From Protonemura montana (lineage: Eukaryota > Arthropoda > Insecta > Plecoptera > Nemouridae), in NCBI GenBank assembly GCA_947568835.1, contig OX387610.1, forward strand, positions 12,195,001-12,259,000: a stretch of DNA of 64,000 bases, read 5' to 3'. Under the pieces are notes generated by a model, which saw only the letters and a list, made by a program, of their open reading frames with translations, was not told where the DNA came from and searched no databases. Below are positions 20,601 to 32,600 of the stretch, in pieces (positions within the stretch are counted from its first letter, which is position 1; each line of letters opens with the position of its first letter). Both the position numbers and the translations under genes were made by a program.

Positions 20601-23600
20601 AGCGATTTTGGGTAGAACGCATGAAAGCTTCTTGTGCCTACGATAGTTTTTAATTCTTTGAATCGTTCTTTAAGTTTGATGCCATTTGCTGTAATCTCTT
20701 CATTGGCTACAAACACAAAATTTACAGTCCACACATTTTCTGTTGCCCACCGGTAAAAGTCTATCGGCGTCATTATTTGGTCGGCATATGGTTTCTGTAA
20801 ACTTGCCCGTGCTGCATTTCGTTTTACAGTCCCACCAACTCCATCGCATGGTCCTTTACCGTGGGATGTGGCAAAAAAATGCCACTCAGCAGTTAGTTCG
20901 AAGTCAACTTCATGATGGCACAAGTTGGAAAAATTCTTCTTATTCTTATATTGGGCTGCCGCTCCATCAGAAAAGTAAATTAAATGGGATACATCCGAAA
21001 TGTTTTGTTTCAGGTGTCTTATCAGGTGCTTTTGGAAAGTGTGCACAGTAACGGTGTCATGAGTTAGCGAGTCAGAAATGACAACGTAACTTAAATGTTG
21101 TATGTCTCGATCTTCAGGCTTAAAGTAACACACAAATGGGTGAAGGGTGCATTGGCTGTTATTCCAATGGTAACCTTGTGCAGCATCCTGGAGCACAAAA
21201 GAATAATTCTCAGCGAAGTCGCCCACTACTAAAACTTCCCCTGGTTTAAGGTTGGCTTTCTTCTCCTGCATGAATGCCGCTTGCTGCCGTGCAATAAAAT
21301 CATGATTTCTTAATAAAATGCATTTTTCAATAAAACAGTCAACAAACTCATCTGTAGGTTTCGTAATTGTCTCTAGGGTACATCTGTCTGTTGACAGCCA
21401 CTGTTTATAAGTCACAGAGTCTATGAAATTTTCACTGAATGAGATTTCTAGCCATTCACGAAGTTCATCGGTTCCCGGACAATTGCCACACTTTCCTACA
21501 AAGCAGTTGAGAAGCGGGGGGTTGCACATGAGGCTGGCAAGGCAGTGTTGGTATGATTTGATGGTACCGTCTGAAAGCAAAGGCAGCTTTGCTCCCAAAG
21601 CCATCAACTTAACGTTTTGGTGTATCGTACAGACACAGACAGAATGTGTCCCAGCTGCTCCTGCCAGAACACAATGTTTGGGTCTGAGCTCTGCAAACTT
21701 CGAGAATCCAACCTTGATGTCAGGATATTTATCTTTGAAGCTGCGATACACTTCACTTAAGTTGCTTAACACTAGTCTCTTCTGGCGGTGAACTCGATTG
21801 TCACCCACTTTAACCGAGACAAAATCTTTTTTACCCGGCATGACACGGCTTACATCATCATTTTCATAAAACTCTTCAATCAGTTGAATGCAATCAGGGG
21901 AAAGAGTTTTTCCTGCTTTTTGATTTGCAGATGGCAGTATCCCTTGGGCCTTTACTAGTTGTTTGGTTTTACGTACCAAATGGTTAGATGCATTGAACTC
22001 TTGCATTATTCTCTTAATGCTCCAACTTTTTGGAAGCACAGATAAAATTGTTATTTTCTCGCTTCTGGTACTCGTCTTAAACTTTTCTTTCAGTTGTGCT
22101 ATTATCTCTGACCCATCACGGATGCTGTCCTTGCACTCCTCTGAAGATGTCAAATCTTCTTTGCTGATTTCTTCATTACTGGGAGATACTAGTTCCAATC
22201 TCTTCTTTACACCTTGTGTTATTTCGCTGAACTTTCTTTTCGAATAAAACATAGATTTACCCTTTAGTTTGGTGGTATTAATAGGTGACACACCAAATGC
22301 AGCTAAAGACTGATTCACGGCATCTGCTTCACAGGGTATGTCCACGAAAGGTAGGTCAAGTTCAGTGGATTTAGTTGGCGTTAGAACAGAAACGGTTGTT
22401 AGTTCCTTCAGCCTGAGCGAGAGCAGCTTACGGCAAGTTGAGCATAATTTCTTTCCAGGGATGAGGTCGGCAATCTCCAAGTATTTCGTCCTGGATGCTG
22501 CATTAATTTCTCTTAACCCATTAACTTTCACTATTCCACAGTGAGCCTGAAACGGATCGCAGCATAACTTGTGGTGACAGCTATACAGACGAAGGAATTT
22601 CTTTTCATGTAAATGACACACGGTCTTCACATTATCACACTTAGTACGCAGAGCTAATGATAACTGCTGGTCACTATTGAAACTTTCAATGCTTTTAATC
22701 GCTAGATCTTCGATGGGTCCACATTCTTCTTCAAAGAACAGTCCAATTGAGCACATTATGAATCTCTAAATAAAAGGTGCTTGAGAGCAAATTAGCTTCT
22801 ATCCTCATCAACATGAGGCCAGAGACTGATTGCTTTAGTCCAGACAAGAAATTACCAAACTTTTTACTTGTAACCTGTTACAACTTGATCCATGATTCAG
22901 GAGCATGACAAACAATCTATAGTTGTATTCTAGGGAATACCATTTTAAGATTCTTGTAGATGCAAGTCCAGACAAGAAATGAACAAACTTTTGACTTCTA
23001 TGAACTGTTTCAACTTGATCCATGATTTACAGGAATATGGCAAACAATCGATTTGTATTGTAGAGAATAACATTTCAAGAACATGCAACTGTGCAAACAA
23101 AAATCAACTTTAATATAAAATATATGCCAGTGCTCTGATCACAATAATTGTGATCAAAATGCTGTTCTACTGGCAAAAAGGCACTTTTTTATAGAAAAAA
23201 TTTTTTTTCTTGGAAAGTGGTAAAACACCCATCTTGATTTTTGGAACACATGATCATATGTATGTTCTGTATATATAGAAAAAAAATCAGGCAAATCAAA
23301 AATGACTCATCAGCGATATGGTCATTTTGGAAAATGCAGATGTGTAAAATCACAATTAAATTCGTATTAACATATCGTCATTTTTGTTTCCATATTCAGG
23401 TAGGGTATGAAATTACCTTTCAGATGATTTTTTTCCCAGCTCTGTAGCTCCCATAGAACCCTAGATATTGCGTAGAAAGGGTGGTCACTACACGCGCGGG
23501 GGGCAAAATGACCCCAACTTCCCCCCCTTGTAATATCCGAACGGTTGGACCAAAAAAAAAAAAAAAAAAAAATAGCCCCTAAGTCAACAAACTTAACAAG

Positions 23601-26600
23601 TATACCAATTTTCATCAAAATCTGGGTCGGTCAAAGTGAAATTTAATTAAAAGTGAGTGATTACACATGGAATGACCCCAACGCTACGACTAAACAAAAT
23701 GTTAGGTTAGAATATATTTACTTACCACAATATCTCTTCAACGCGTTAATTAAACTAAAGTATAATACACAGGAAGGAAAAAAACAACAATATACACAAT
23801 ATGAAAAAATGGGTAGATCTGACGTCAGAAACAAAAATGGATTGGCGACTTGGTTCAGAGCCCCGGGTAGATGTTGGTGCATTAAGTGGTTTTGCTCTGT
23901 TTAGATTAACTTGCTGTCTTAAAGAGAATTCAAAAAGCTGACGTTTCATCAGCATTAGTGCTGATATCTTCGGGAATGTAGGTATGAAGCGGGTATGTGT
24001 GAAGCGGTAGGTATTTGCTGCCAGGTAGGAAACATGGGCAGGCAGGAAGCAGCCATTACAAAGCGTTGACTATTTAAGACCTTTTTAGGACCGCAAGTCA
24101 ATCAGTTGATCAAAGCAAAACCATTGAACACACAACCGATAGCGAAATGGTTCCAAAAGGGACGTCGGCTCAATATTAAGCAAAATTCTAATCGATTTGA
24201 TTGCTCACGTCGGGAAGTGCGTCCATCTCAGCTGAGTGTCGTGGAGTGCGGTTTAGTGACGCCGGACGTTGCAGAATCGTCGGCCTCTCGGGTATCGCGG
24301 GCTTCGGACGATCCGTATCGGTCGGCCGCCGCAGCGTAACCTCCTCTTCGCCGTTGGGGGCGCACCTGCGAAGAAAACACGGTTATGTCGCTGCCGGACA
24401 CTTGGGAGACGATCTTTCGAGTGTATTGGCTGGCACTCTGCAAGGCGGGAGATGGTGTAATCGAGGTTATTTTGGCTTTTTCAATGTAGGACCTGAAACC
24501 GGCAAGCCACGGACCAAAGAGGAGCGAAGCTGTACGACCGAACAGGGATACAAACCTGGGACCATTAAATTTCAGGTCAGCGGTTTATCTAATGAACAAT
24601 TCGGGTCTCGCAGTGTGGGATAATCGATCATCAGAAGGGGAAGAGGCCAAGGGGACATGTAAATGTAAATGCAAATGGTGCAATTGCTTAGTACTCTTGC
24701 TTGCTTCTGGCTGGTTTGACCTGCTATGTGGAAAACTAGAGAAACAAATAATTGAAGTAAACCCGTAACTAGTTTTCTAATTTCTTGCTTGCATTACATT
24801 TTGTTTATTATTGTTATTTAGTCTTGTCTCACTCGCACTGCTGATCATAGAAACAATTTTCTCTGTTGTAATCGTGAAGAATAACTCATCGCAATGCTAA
24901 TTCAATCTGTCGAAGGATTTCCAGCTTAAAGCAGGGAGATTTTAGTAATTTTCTTGCCCCTTGCGGATCATGTCGGGCAGTGTGTGTTACTTTGGTTTCA
25001 CATGGCGAAGCGCCATCTGCATTCCTCTTCCGTTACCACGTGTTGCCGGCTCACTTGCTCTGCAGATAGCTGAACATTAAGATTTTCTCTTCAACTATCT
25101 CTAAAAAGGAACCTCCCTAGGTACAATAGCGACATGGGCCATCCAGCCTTCTTGTACCTCCCTGGGTACAATAGCAACATGGGCCATCAAGCCTTCTTGT
25201 ACCTCCCTACGTACAATAGCGACATGGGCCATCAAGCCTTCTTGTACCTCCCTAGGTACAATAGCAACATGGGCCATCAAGCCTTCTTGTACCTCCCTAG
25301 GTACAATAGGGACATGGGCCATCAAGCCTTCTTGTACCTCCCTAGGTACAATAGCGACATGGGCCATCAAGCCTTCTTGTACCTCCCTAGGTACAATAGC
25401 AACACGGGCCATCAAGCCTTCTTGGCCCGATCTATTAGACTGTGGAATGCGCTGCCCCATGATCTAATGACTACATTTACAAAAAATGTGAAATACCACT
25501 GTAAATTTATAACCTAACCACAAAATTCTATGTAATTATTTTATAAATTCTACAAACGCTATTGTAATTCTATTAGCCTCAGGTAATCATTGTAATACCA
25601 AAGCTATTGATAAACAAATAAATAAATAAATAATAAACCTACTCACTCAATGCCAGAAGAGTTTACAAACTGAAGACCTGCCTATAAGATTGCGATACCT
25701 TACTAAACAGTGTGTACCAACCTAGGAGCAGCAACTGGTCGTTTCCTTTCTAACGTGCTGGTGTTGGTGACACTGCTTCCGTTAGGAGCGTTGCTAGGTT
25801 TGACCGAACCGCTCGGCGCAGAACTCGCGTTGGCGGGACTGGAGTTGGTGGACGGGTTGGCGGAACTGGCCGCGGGTTCCGCATTCACAGTGACGCGAGC
25901 TACGTGTCCCAATTCCACGACCGTCCGCGATTCCGTGGGTTCTGTTGCCGCCTAGGCAGACATCAAATAGAAGAATTGAATAAGATGAAGAGATGCAGTC
26001 TAGACAAGCTCATGATATTGCCACATTAAGAATGCTACGTAGAAGTGGTCAGGATATAAAAGTGACTGAATTGGGGATAGAAAGTCCCAATATGCTCTTT
26101 CCCCTCCTCAGGTCCCTTCTACGTTCCTCCTACCCAACACAACTCTCACTGCCATTGTAACAAAGACAAGACATCAAACATCAAAGAAGATTTGATTTTA
26201 TTTCGTGCAATCGGCCATTTCTTGGTTCAACTTTCTCAATTCAAAGTTGTCAATATGGTGCGACCGTGCGCAGAACTTGTTAAAAACTGTTCAGTTATTT
26301 TATTCGTTTATCAGATTTCATATTATTTGATGAATAAACTGCATTCTGAAGACATTAACTACGTTGCTGAGGCTGTCAGGTGTTCGTTAAGAGTGAAATA
26401 TGAAAATGTGTTTAAATCTAATTGCTGCAGTGGCGCTGCAGTGGCCAAGGTTTGAACTGCAAATAAGAGGAGTTTGAATTCCTGCTGCCCAATGGTATTG
26501 CTGTAAGCTAGAGACAGTTGGAGAGGTCAAAAATTCTTGTGATTTCATTTGGCCACAAGATTACAGCAGAGACGGCGCTGAGCGAGACAGCCTGAGCGGT

Positions 26601-29600
26601 GAATTAAAACTCACTACAGAGATCAAAACCAACGCTAAATAAAAATATTTTTACTCATAGCCGAAGACTTTGTTGATAATCGCTGGTTGTTACCTTGACG
26701 TCAACATCACGTGGACCTCGAGACTCGACAAACTCTTTCTTGGCTTCGCTCGTTGTTTTCTTGGGCTCGGCCTCCTTTCTAGCTTCCAACACGACCTCTG
26801 CCTCCTTCTTAGCCTCCTGCACGCCTTCCTTTCGAAGGTCACCCTGTAAGGCAACCAGTAGCAACGTAATCATCAAAAACATAAACAGAATGAAGATAGG
26901 CAACACTGCGCTGGGTCAGGTATTGGATGGGTGACCATCATACACACGACCAGTTCTGTTTGGGAGAGAGGTTGGAGGTATGAAAGTTAAGCAACACTGC
27001 GCTGAGTCAGGTATTGGATGGGTGATCATCATAAACATGACCAGTTCTGTTCCGGAGAGAGGTTGGAGGGATGAAAGTTAGTACAGCAACTTCACTCGCC
27101 TCGCATATCAACCTCTCGACAGCATGTATTTGTGGAGGAATCCTGTTGTTCACGTTGTACCGTCCTTCGGAAGGGACGCTAAGCCGGTGGTCTCCTTGGT
27201 GCTCTTAATAAGGAGTAATAAGGAGTAGGTTACGTGCCGGCACCAGGTTTCCCCTTCTCCCTTCTTGGTAAGGTTAGGTTATGTTAATCATCATCCTCAT
27301 CCACTCATTCACCGACGTCATTAGACCAGTGCCACATGGCCAGATGTCAAAACAGTGCGTCGTTAAACACCACAAATCAATCAGAATCTTGGAGGAATCA
27401 AAGTTAAGCAACACTGCACTGGACCAGGTTTTGGATAGGTGACCACTATGCACACAGTCAGTCCTGTTCCGACTGAAGAACTCACCGACTGTTTCCTCGA
27501 CTCTGCTGGCTCCGGGTCTCTCAGCAAGTCCAGACTTCTCCGCAAGGCGTTGTTCCTCTCCAAAGGCCGGCCTTCGACGCGGACTGATGCCTGCGAGTCC
27601 AGCGTTTGCTCCAGCGGTTTCTTGGGAGGGCGGGGCAATGTGGAGGCGGGAGTGGGACGAGGGGGCGGGGCCGAGGGGGGCGGGCCAGGGGCTGGTTTGT
27701 TCTTGCGTCGTGTTGCTGGCTTGGGACTGCCAGGGGGCGGAGAGTCCGACAGGGACCTGCAGAAACAAAGGGACGATATTTATTTTTTATTATTTATTTC
27801 TCATACTTTGGCAATCGTTTTTGTTTGGCATGATTGCTGGTAATAAATGTGATATTAAATTGAAATTTCATAATACATTGAAATTTCCTCGTATATTTAA
27901 ATGGTAGTTTGCTCCCGTCCTTGATTTTCTTTTAACCAGAGTCTTAATTCCTTCCCGCTCTTGGGGAAGGAGCACATGACATGGTCATGAAATGGCTAAG
28001 CATCTTCAAGGTAGTAAGAAAATTCCCTCGCCTAACAATGATAACTGTTTAGACGGAGATAACGAATATGAAATTCACAATCACAAAACTATAAAACCAG
28101 TTACTTCAAGTGCCTGCTAAATGAGCATTGTGTCACCTATTTTAAAAGAAAACTTCGTGATTATACTATTTTTATAAATTTAAGATTGAATTATTTGCTG
28201 TCATATCATAGTGTTTGTGCTTAAATTAGCACTTTCAAACTATTGAATAGCTGTTATTTGTGGAGATGGTTTTGCTCTGTATTTATTTTGTTTGGCTGGT
28301 ACATACATCTTCAGTAACAAAAAGTTTATTAAAACGAAACATTCCACTGTCACTCTTGGCAATTGCTAGAATGCTTCAACTCGAGTTGAGCGATAAGTTT
28401 ATGTTGACAATAAGCAACCCTACCCTACCGAAAATTAGGGATGCAGATCATTAAGTGGCCAGAGTTTTGGGAGTCAAGATTTGTTCCAAAAAATCTTAAT
28501 CGGATGTGTCCCGTCTCAAAATAGTGCCAGCAAGTCCACTCACCCCGTAGATGGTGCCCGGGCAAATGCGTGCTCTTCTAAGGTCACCAGCACCGTGTCG
28601 TGGCTGCCGCCGCGTACGTGTCCGAAGTAGTCCATCTCGTCCTGCGCCGTGATACGTGCGGAGGAAGAACCGTTCACCGGCCGCCCATCATCTGGAACAC
28701 CGGTCCTCGTGAGATCACCGAAGTTAAGCAACTCTGCGCTGGGTCAGGTATTGGATGGGTGACCACCGAATGGTTTAGCTTGTTGGAAACACCGGTCCTC
28801 GTAAGATTACCGAAGTTAAGCAACACTGCGCTGGGTCAGGTATTGGATGGGTGACCACCGAATGGTTTGGCATGTTAGAAACACCGGTCCTTGTGAGATC
28901 ACTGAAGTTAAGCAACACATCACTGGGTCAGGTATTGGATAGGTGACCACCAAACAGTTTAGCGCATTGGAAACAACGGTCCCTTTGAGATCTCTGAAGG
29001 ATGAGTGATCATCACACTCATGACATGTTTGGGAGAGATGGGCTATTTGATCTTGACTTTGAGCCTCTTCCTAGTCCTGTAAACCCAAGGTTTCTTTCAA
29101 CAATTAATTCTTCCAAGGCATCTATAACAAATCAACTGCAAAGCAAAGCCGAGATCACTTACCTTTAGGCTCCTCCAAGGTCTGGTAGAACGTGACTGGC
29201 TCAGGGAAGAACCAATCGCAGAAGGACACGAGCGTGTCCACGATGGACGTGTATGCCGAGGCCATGTTCATGTTCGCTCCGATGCTTACAGATTCTTCGC
29301 CCGCGGACCAGAGCAAGTTCGGGGCGATCACGATCGCTATATTCTGCGGAGTCATCTTGTTGACGGCCTGGCTCTTGGTCAGCTCGGCGAGGAACTGAAG
29401 CAAAGTGCGGTGAGAATGGCACCGGTATTATCAGTCGGAAAGAATCGCAGCGCACTAAAAGCCCCGGGCAACGTTCGTTTCCACTTGACGAACAAGACAC
29501 AAAATATCTTAACCTTTCGAATGCACTCTTTCAACCAAATAATTATTGAATAGGGAAATCTCTTTAAATTTGAAACTATTTTTTTTTTGTGAGAAAATAT

Positions 29601-32600
29601 AAACACGTATTTTTTTATTTTCTTCTAATTCCAATTTTGAATAAAATATACCTGTTTAAAATGTTTGCATTTCAATCTCGTACGAAAACGAGGGTCGCCA
29701 TTTTTTATGACATGAAGTGATATCTGACGTCAGTATGACGTCAAAAAACGTCAAGAAACAGTAGCGAACGCAAAAGTGACCCAAAATGACGTCAGAACAC
29801 TATTTCTGAATAGAAATAGTGTTCTGACGTCACAGCCCGTTTTCATCCCGCCACGAGAATTTATATTTTAGCAATTCTTAAAACAAATAGCAATAGCACA
29901 GTTATGATCGGATTGTAAAAAGAAAAAATACGTCAGAATTTATTTTAAACGCGTATTTGAACACAATGATAATAATTAAATAATAATCTGAAGGAGATTT
30001 CCCTATTTTGGCACAGACTAGATTATTTAATATGTTTAAGAATACAATTCTGTTAATAATTATAATCAGAGTAATTAAGTTGTAGACAGACGGAGATATT
30101 TCGTCTTCTTTATGCGGGAAGGAACTGTAGTTTAGAAATCTGCTACAGCTTTGTGATCGTGAGAGAAAGAGAGTACAGTCTTTACTACGCCGTTGATAAG
30201 GTTTTGCAAGATTCCAACGTTGGCTCACCTTGATAAGGTATCGGAGGTTCTCAAAATTAGCCGTCGGCAGCTGGTGCAAAACGGCCCAGAGAGCGTTGAG
30301 CCGCGGCTCCTGTTCAGTCTCCTGCCGAACAAAAAACCAAATCAGTACAAACACAAACTTCACCAATCAATACGCTACAACATTGCCGTAGAAAGTTTTT
30401 TGATATCCATCTTTTATCGGCAAATAAATATGTGTGAACACCTCGTGACTCCGTCGACCAATTAGGAATCGGGTCCAGATTGTGACCATATTTAGAGACG
30501 TTTGTCCACAGGGATTCCCTACGTTGCTACCATCCAACTTACTCAAATAATCCTCTATTTTGCATTGACTGAACCGTTGAGTGTAGGTTATAGGTAGAGA
30601 AACAACGTCAATGTTACAGTCTCTGCATGAAAAATGACTACCTTACCGACAAAAATGCAGAGTACCCGAACGTCACGTTAAGTGGAGCCACTGTCGTATG
30701 AAATTTAATATCGATATTTATCGTAGTTACTCGCTTTTTAATATCGTTACGTGTATATCAATCGTTGAGGTAAACATCGATGGAGATTTTTTGAGCATGA
30801 AAAGTCTCAAAAGCGAGTTAACATACGAGAAATATCGAAATTAAAATTCATACGACAGTGGCTCCACTTAACGTGATGTTCCGGTACTCTGCATTTTTGC
30901 CGGTAAGGTAGTCATTTTTCACGCAGAGACTGTAACATTGACGTTGTTTCTCTACCTATAACCTACACTCAACGACTGAACATTGATAATAATTGAGCTA
31001 GGCATTAAGGAACGGATAATAGGGACAGGACCTCACTACCAACGTCAGGACATTTCCCTGAGGAATCGTCATCCAGTATCGCCACTTCTAAATTGAACTA
31101 TGGCGCAATTCGCAAAACGATGCAAGAACACTGGCGCCCGGTCTGAGACTTATCAGAGAATATTTAGCACGTGGCTAGAAACCCGTGGTGCATTATGTGC
31201 ACCTCACAAATGTTTATATGAAGAAACCCTGCATGTGACGAATGGCAAACGTCTCGCTCGTACCTTGGCGGCCAGCATCCAGAGTGGGTAGAGCGTGAAC
31301 GTGGCCAGCGGTTCCGGTAGCTCACGAAGGTACGACTTGAGTGCCGCGGCCAAGACGTGGGGGTCTCCGTATTCGATCGCGGCTGTCAAATCGAGGCAGC
31401 CTGCGTCTAGCGAGAGCTTCAGTCTGCGAACTTTCGACGCCCCTCCGGCGACACGGAACAGGCCTTCCTCTTGCGTGGCCATTTGAAGCAACGCACACAC
31501 GCAAAGCTCCAGCGGAAATGCGATTCGTCTGCAAAATAGGTTAAGTGTGACCGATGTGCTGAGGAATAGGGTATGGTGCAGGTGTGCAAGTAGCATGGTT
31601 CTATACTCAAATTTTTCTAAGGTCATTTTTGTTGGCAACTTTAAAAACAAGCAAAAAATATCAAGAATATGAGGTTCATTGGAAGATTCAACTTTTAGTA
31701 GCCATGGAGATGCTGAAATCACCTGACAGAGCTTCTCAATTCTGCTATCTTATGTTACCACAGGTATATCATGGCCTAGCATAGGAGGTTCAATGGTAGA
31801 TTCAACGTTTGGTAGTCATGGAGATGCTGAGATCGCCTGACAGAGCTTCTCAACTCTGCTATCTTATGTTACCACGGGTATAGGTTGGCATATTCAGTGG
31901 CAGCTAGGTACACACATGTGCCAAATCTGTGCCAAATCTGTGTAAATGGCATAATCCTACCTCCTAGTAACTCGCAGATGTTCTTCGAGGGGAAAGTGGA
32001 AGACCGGTTTGCAAGGTGAGTCCTGTACGTCTGCCTCCAGCTCTGGGATGAGCTCGTCGAGGACGGACAATGCGGAGCGGTGATACTCTTGTTGTAGCTT
32101 GGTGTGCAGGACGATCGCCTGGGCAAAGTCGGCCTCGCGGGAAACAAGTTCGAACATCTCGGAGGCCAGGGCGTCTCGGCATTGCTCCACCTGCAAAGCA
32201 CACAATGTCTCAGCCGCCTTGTCTTTAGGGGTCATTTCGTAACACTGGTAATACTGTGAGTTGCAACGTGCTTACTAGCACCACCATAGCACCAAGCAGT
32301 GACCCCGACCTAGAGCGATGATTCATTACCCTGGTATTACTGTCAGTAGCACCGTGCTAACTAGCACCACCATAGCACCAAGCAGTAACCCCGACCTAGA
32401 GCGGTGATTTGTAACCCTGGTTAACTGTCAGCAGCACCGAGCTAACTAGCACCACCATAGCACCAAGCAGTAACCCCGACGTAGAGCGGTGATTCGTAAC
32501 CCTGGTATTACTGTCAGTAGCACCGTGCTAACTAGCACCACCATAGCACCAAGCAGTGACCCCGACCTAGAGCGGTGATTCGTTACCCTGGTATTACTGT

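Larger units (their letters stand above)
19568..23678 (-). mobile_element. Apparently intact DNA transposon, 4.1 kb
   Basis: Ends are mirror images beginning GGGTCATTCCATGTG; the inverted repeats run about 470 bp (19568-20036 and 23200-23678) with only small differences. The sequence CAAC flanks both ends directly (19564-19567 and 23679-23682), a 4-bp target duplication. Between the repeats lies one open 860-codon gene. Near-identity of the arms and the unbroken ORF suggest recent arrival. Four-base duplications are known from Sola-type elements, and I infer a Sola-like class, but cannot confirm it without a search. It sits in intron 13 of the RhoGAP gene, in the same orientation. Confidence 0.9.

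Noticed and set aside
20424..22544. Plus-strand ORFs inside the transposon
   Set aside because: They lie antisense to the 860-codon gene, are short and show no family features.
24228..24443. 71-codon minus-strand reading
   Set aside because: It is the wrong frame of RhoGAP exon 13; phase from exon 12 selects the frame with PERPTILQRPASL.
25101..25517. 119- and 127-codon ORFs with 15-residue repeats
   Set aside because: Explained by the 45-bp LINE-derived array; only the short C-terminal LINE segment has real coding ancestry.
28694..28970. 5S rRNA genes
   Set aside because: Only the 3' half of 5S is matched, the 5' half and terminator are missing, and the units continue into a SINE body elsewhere.
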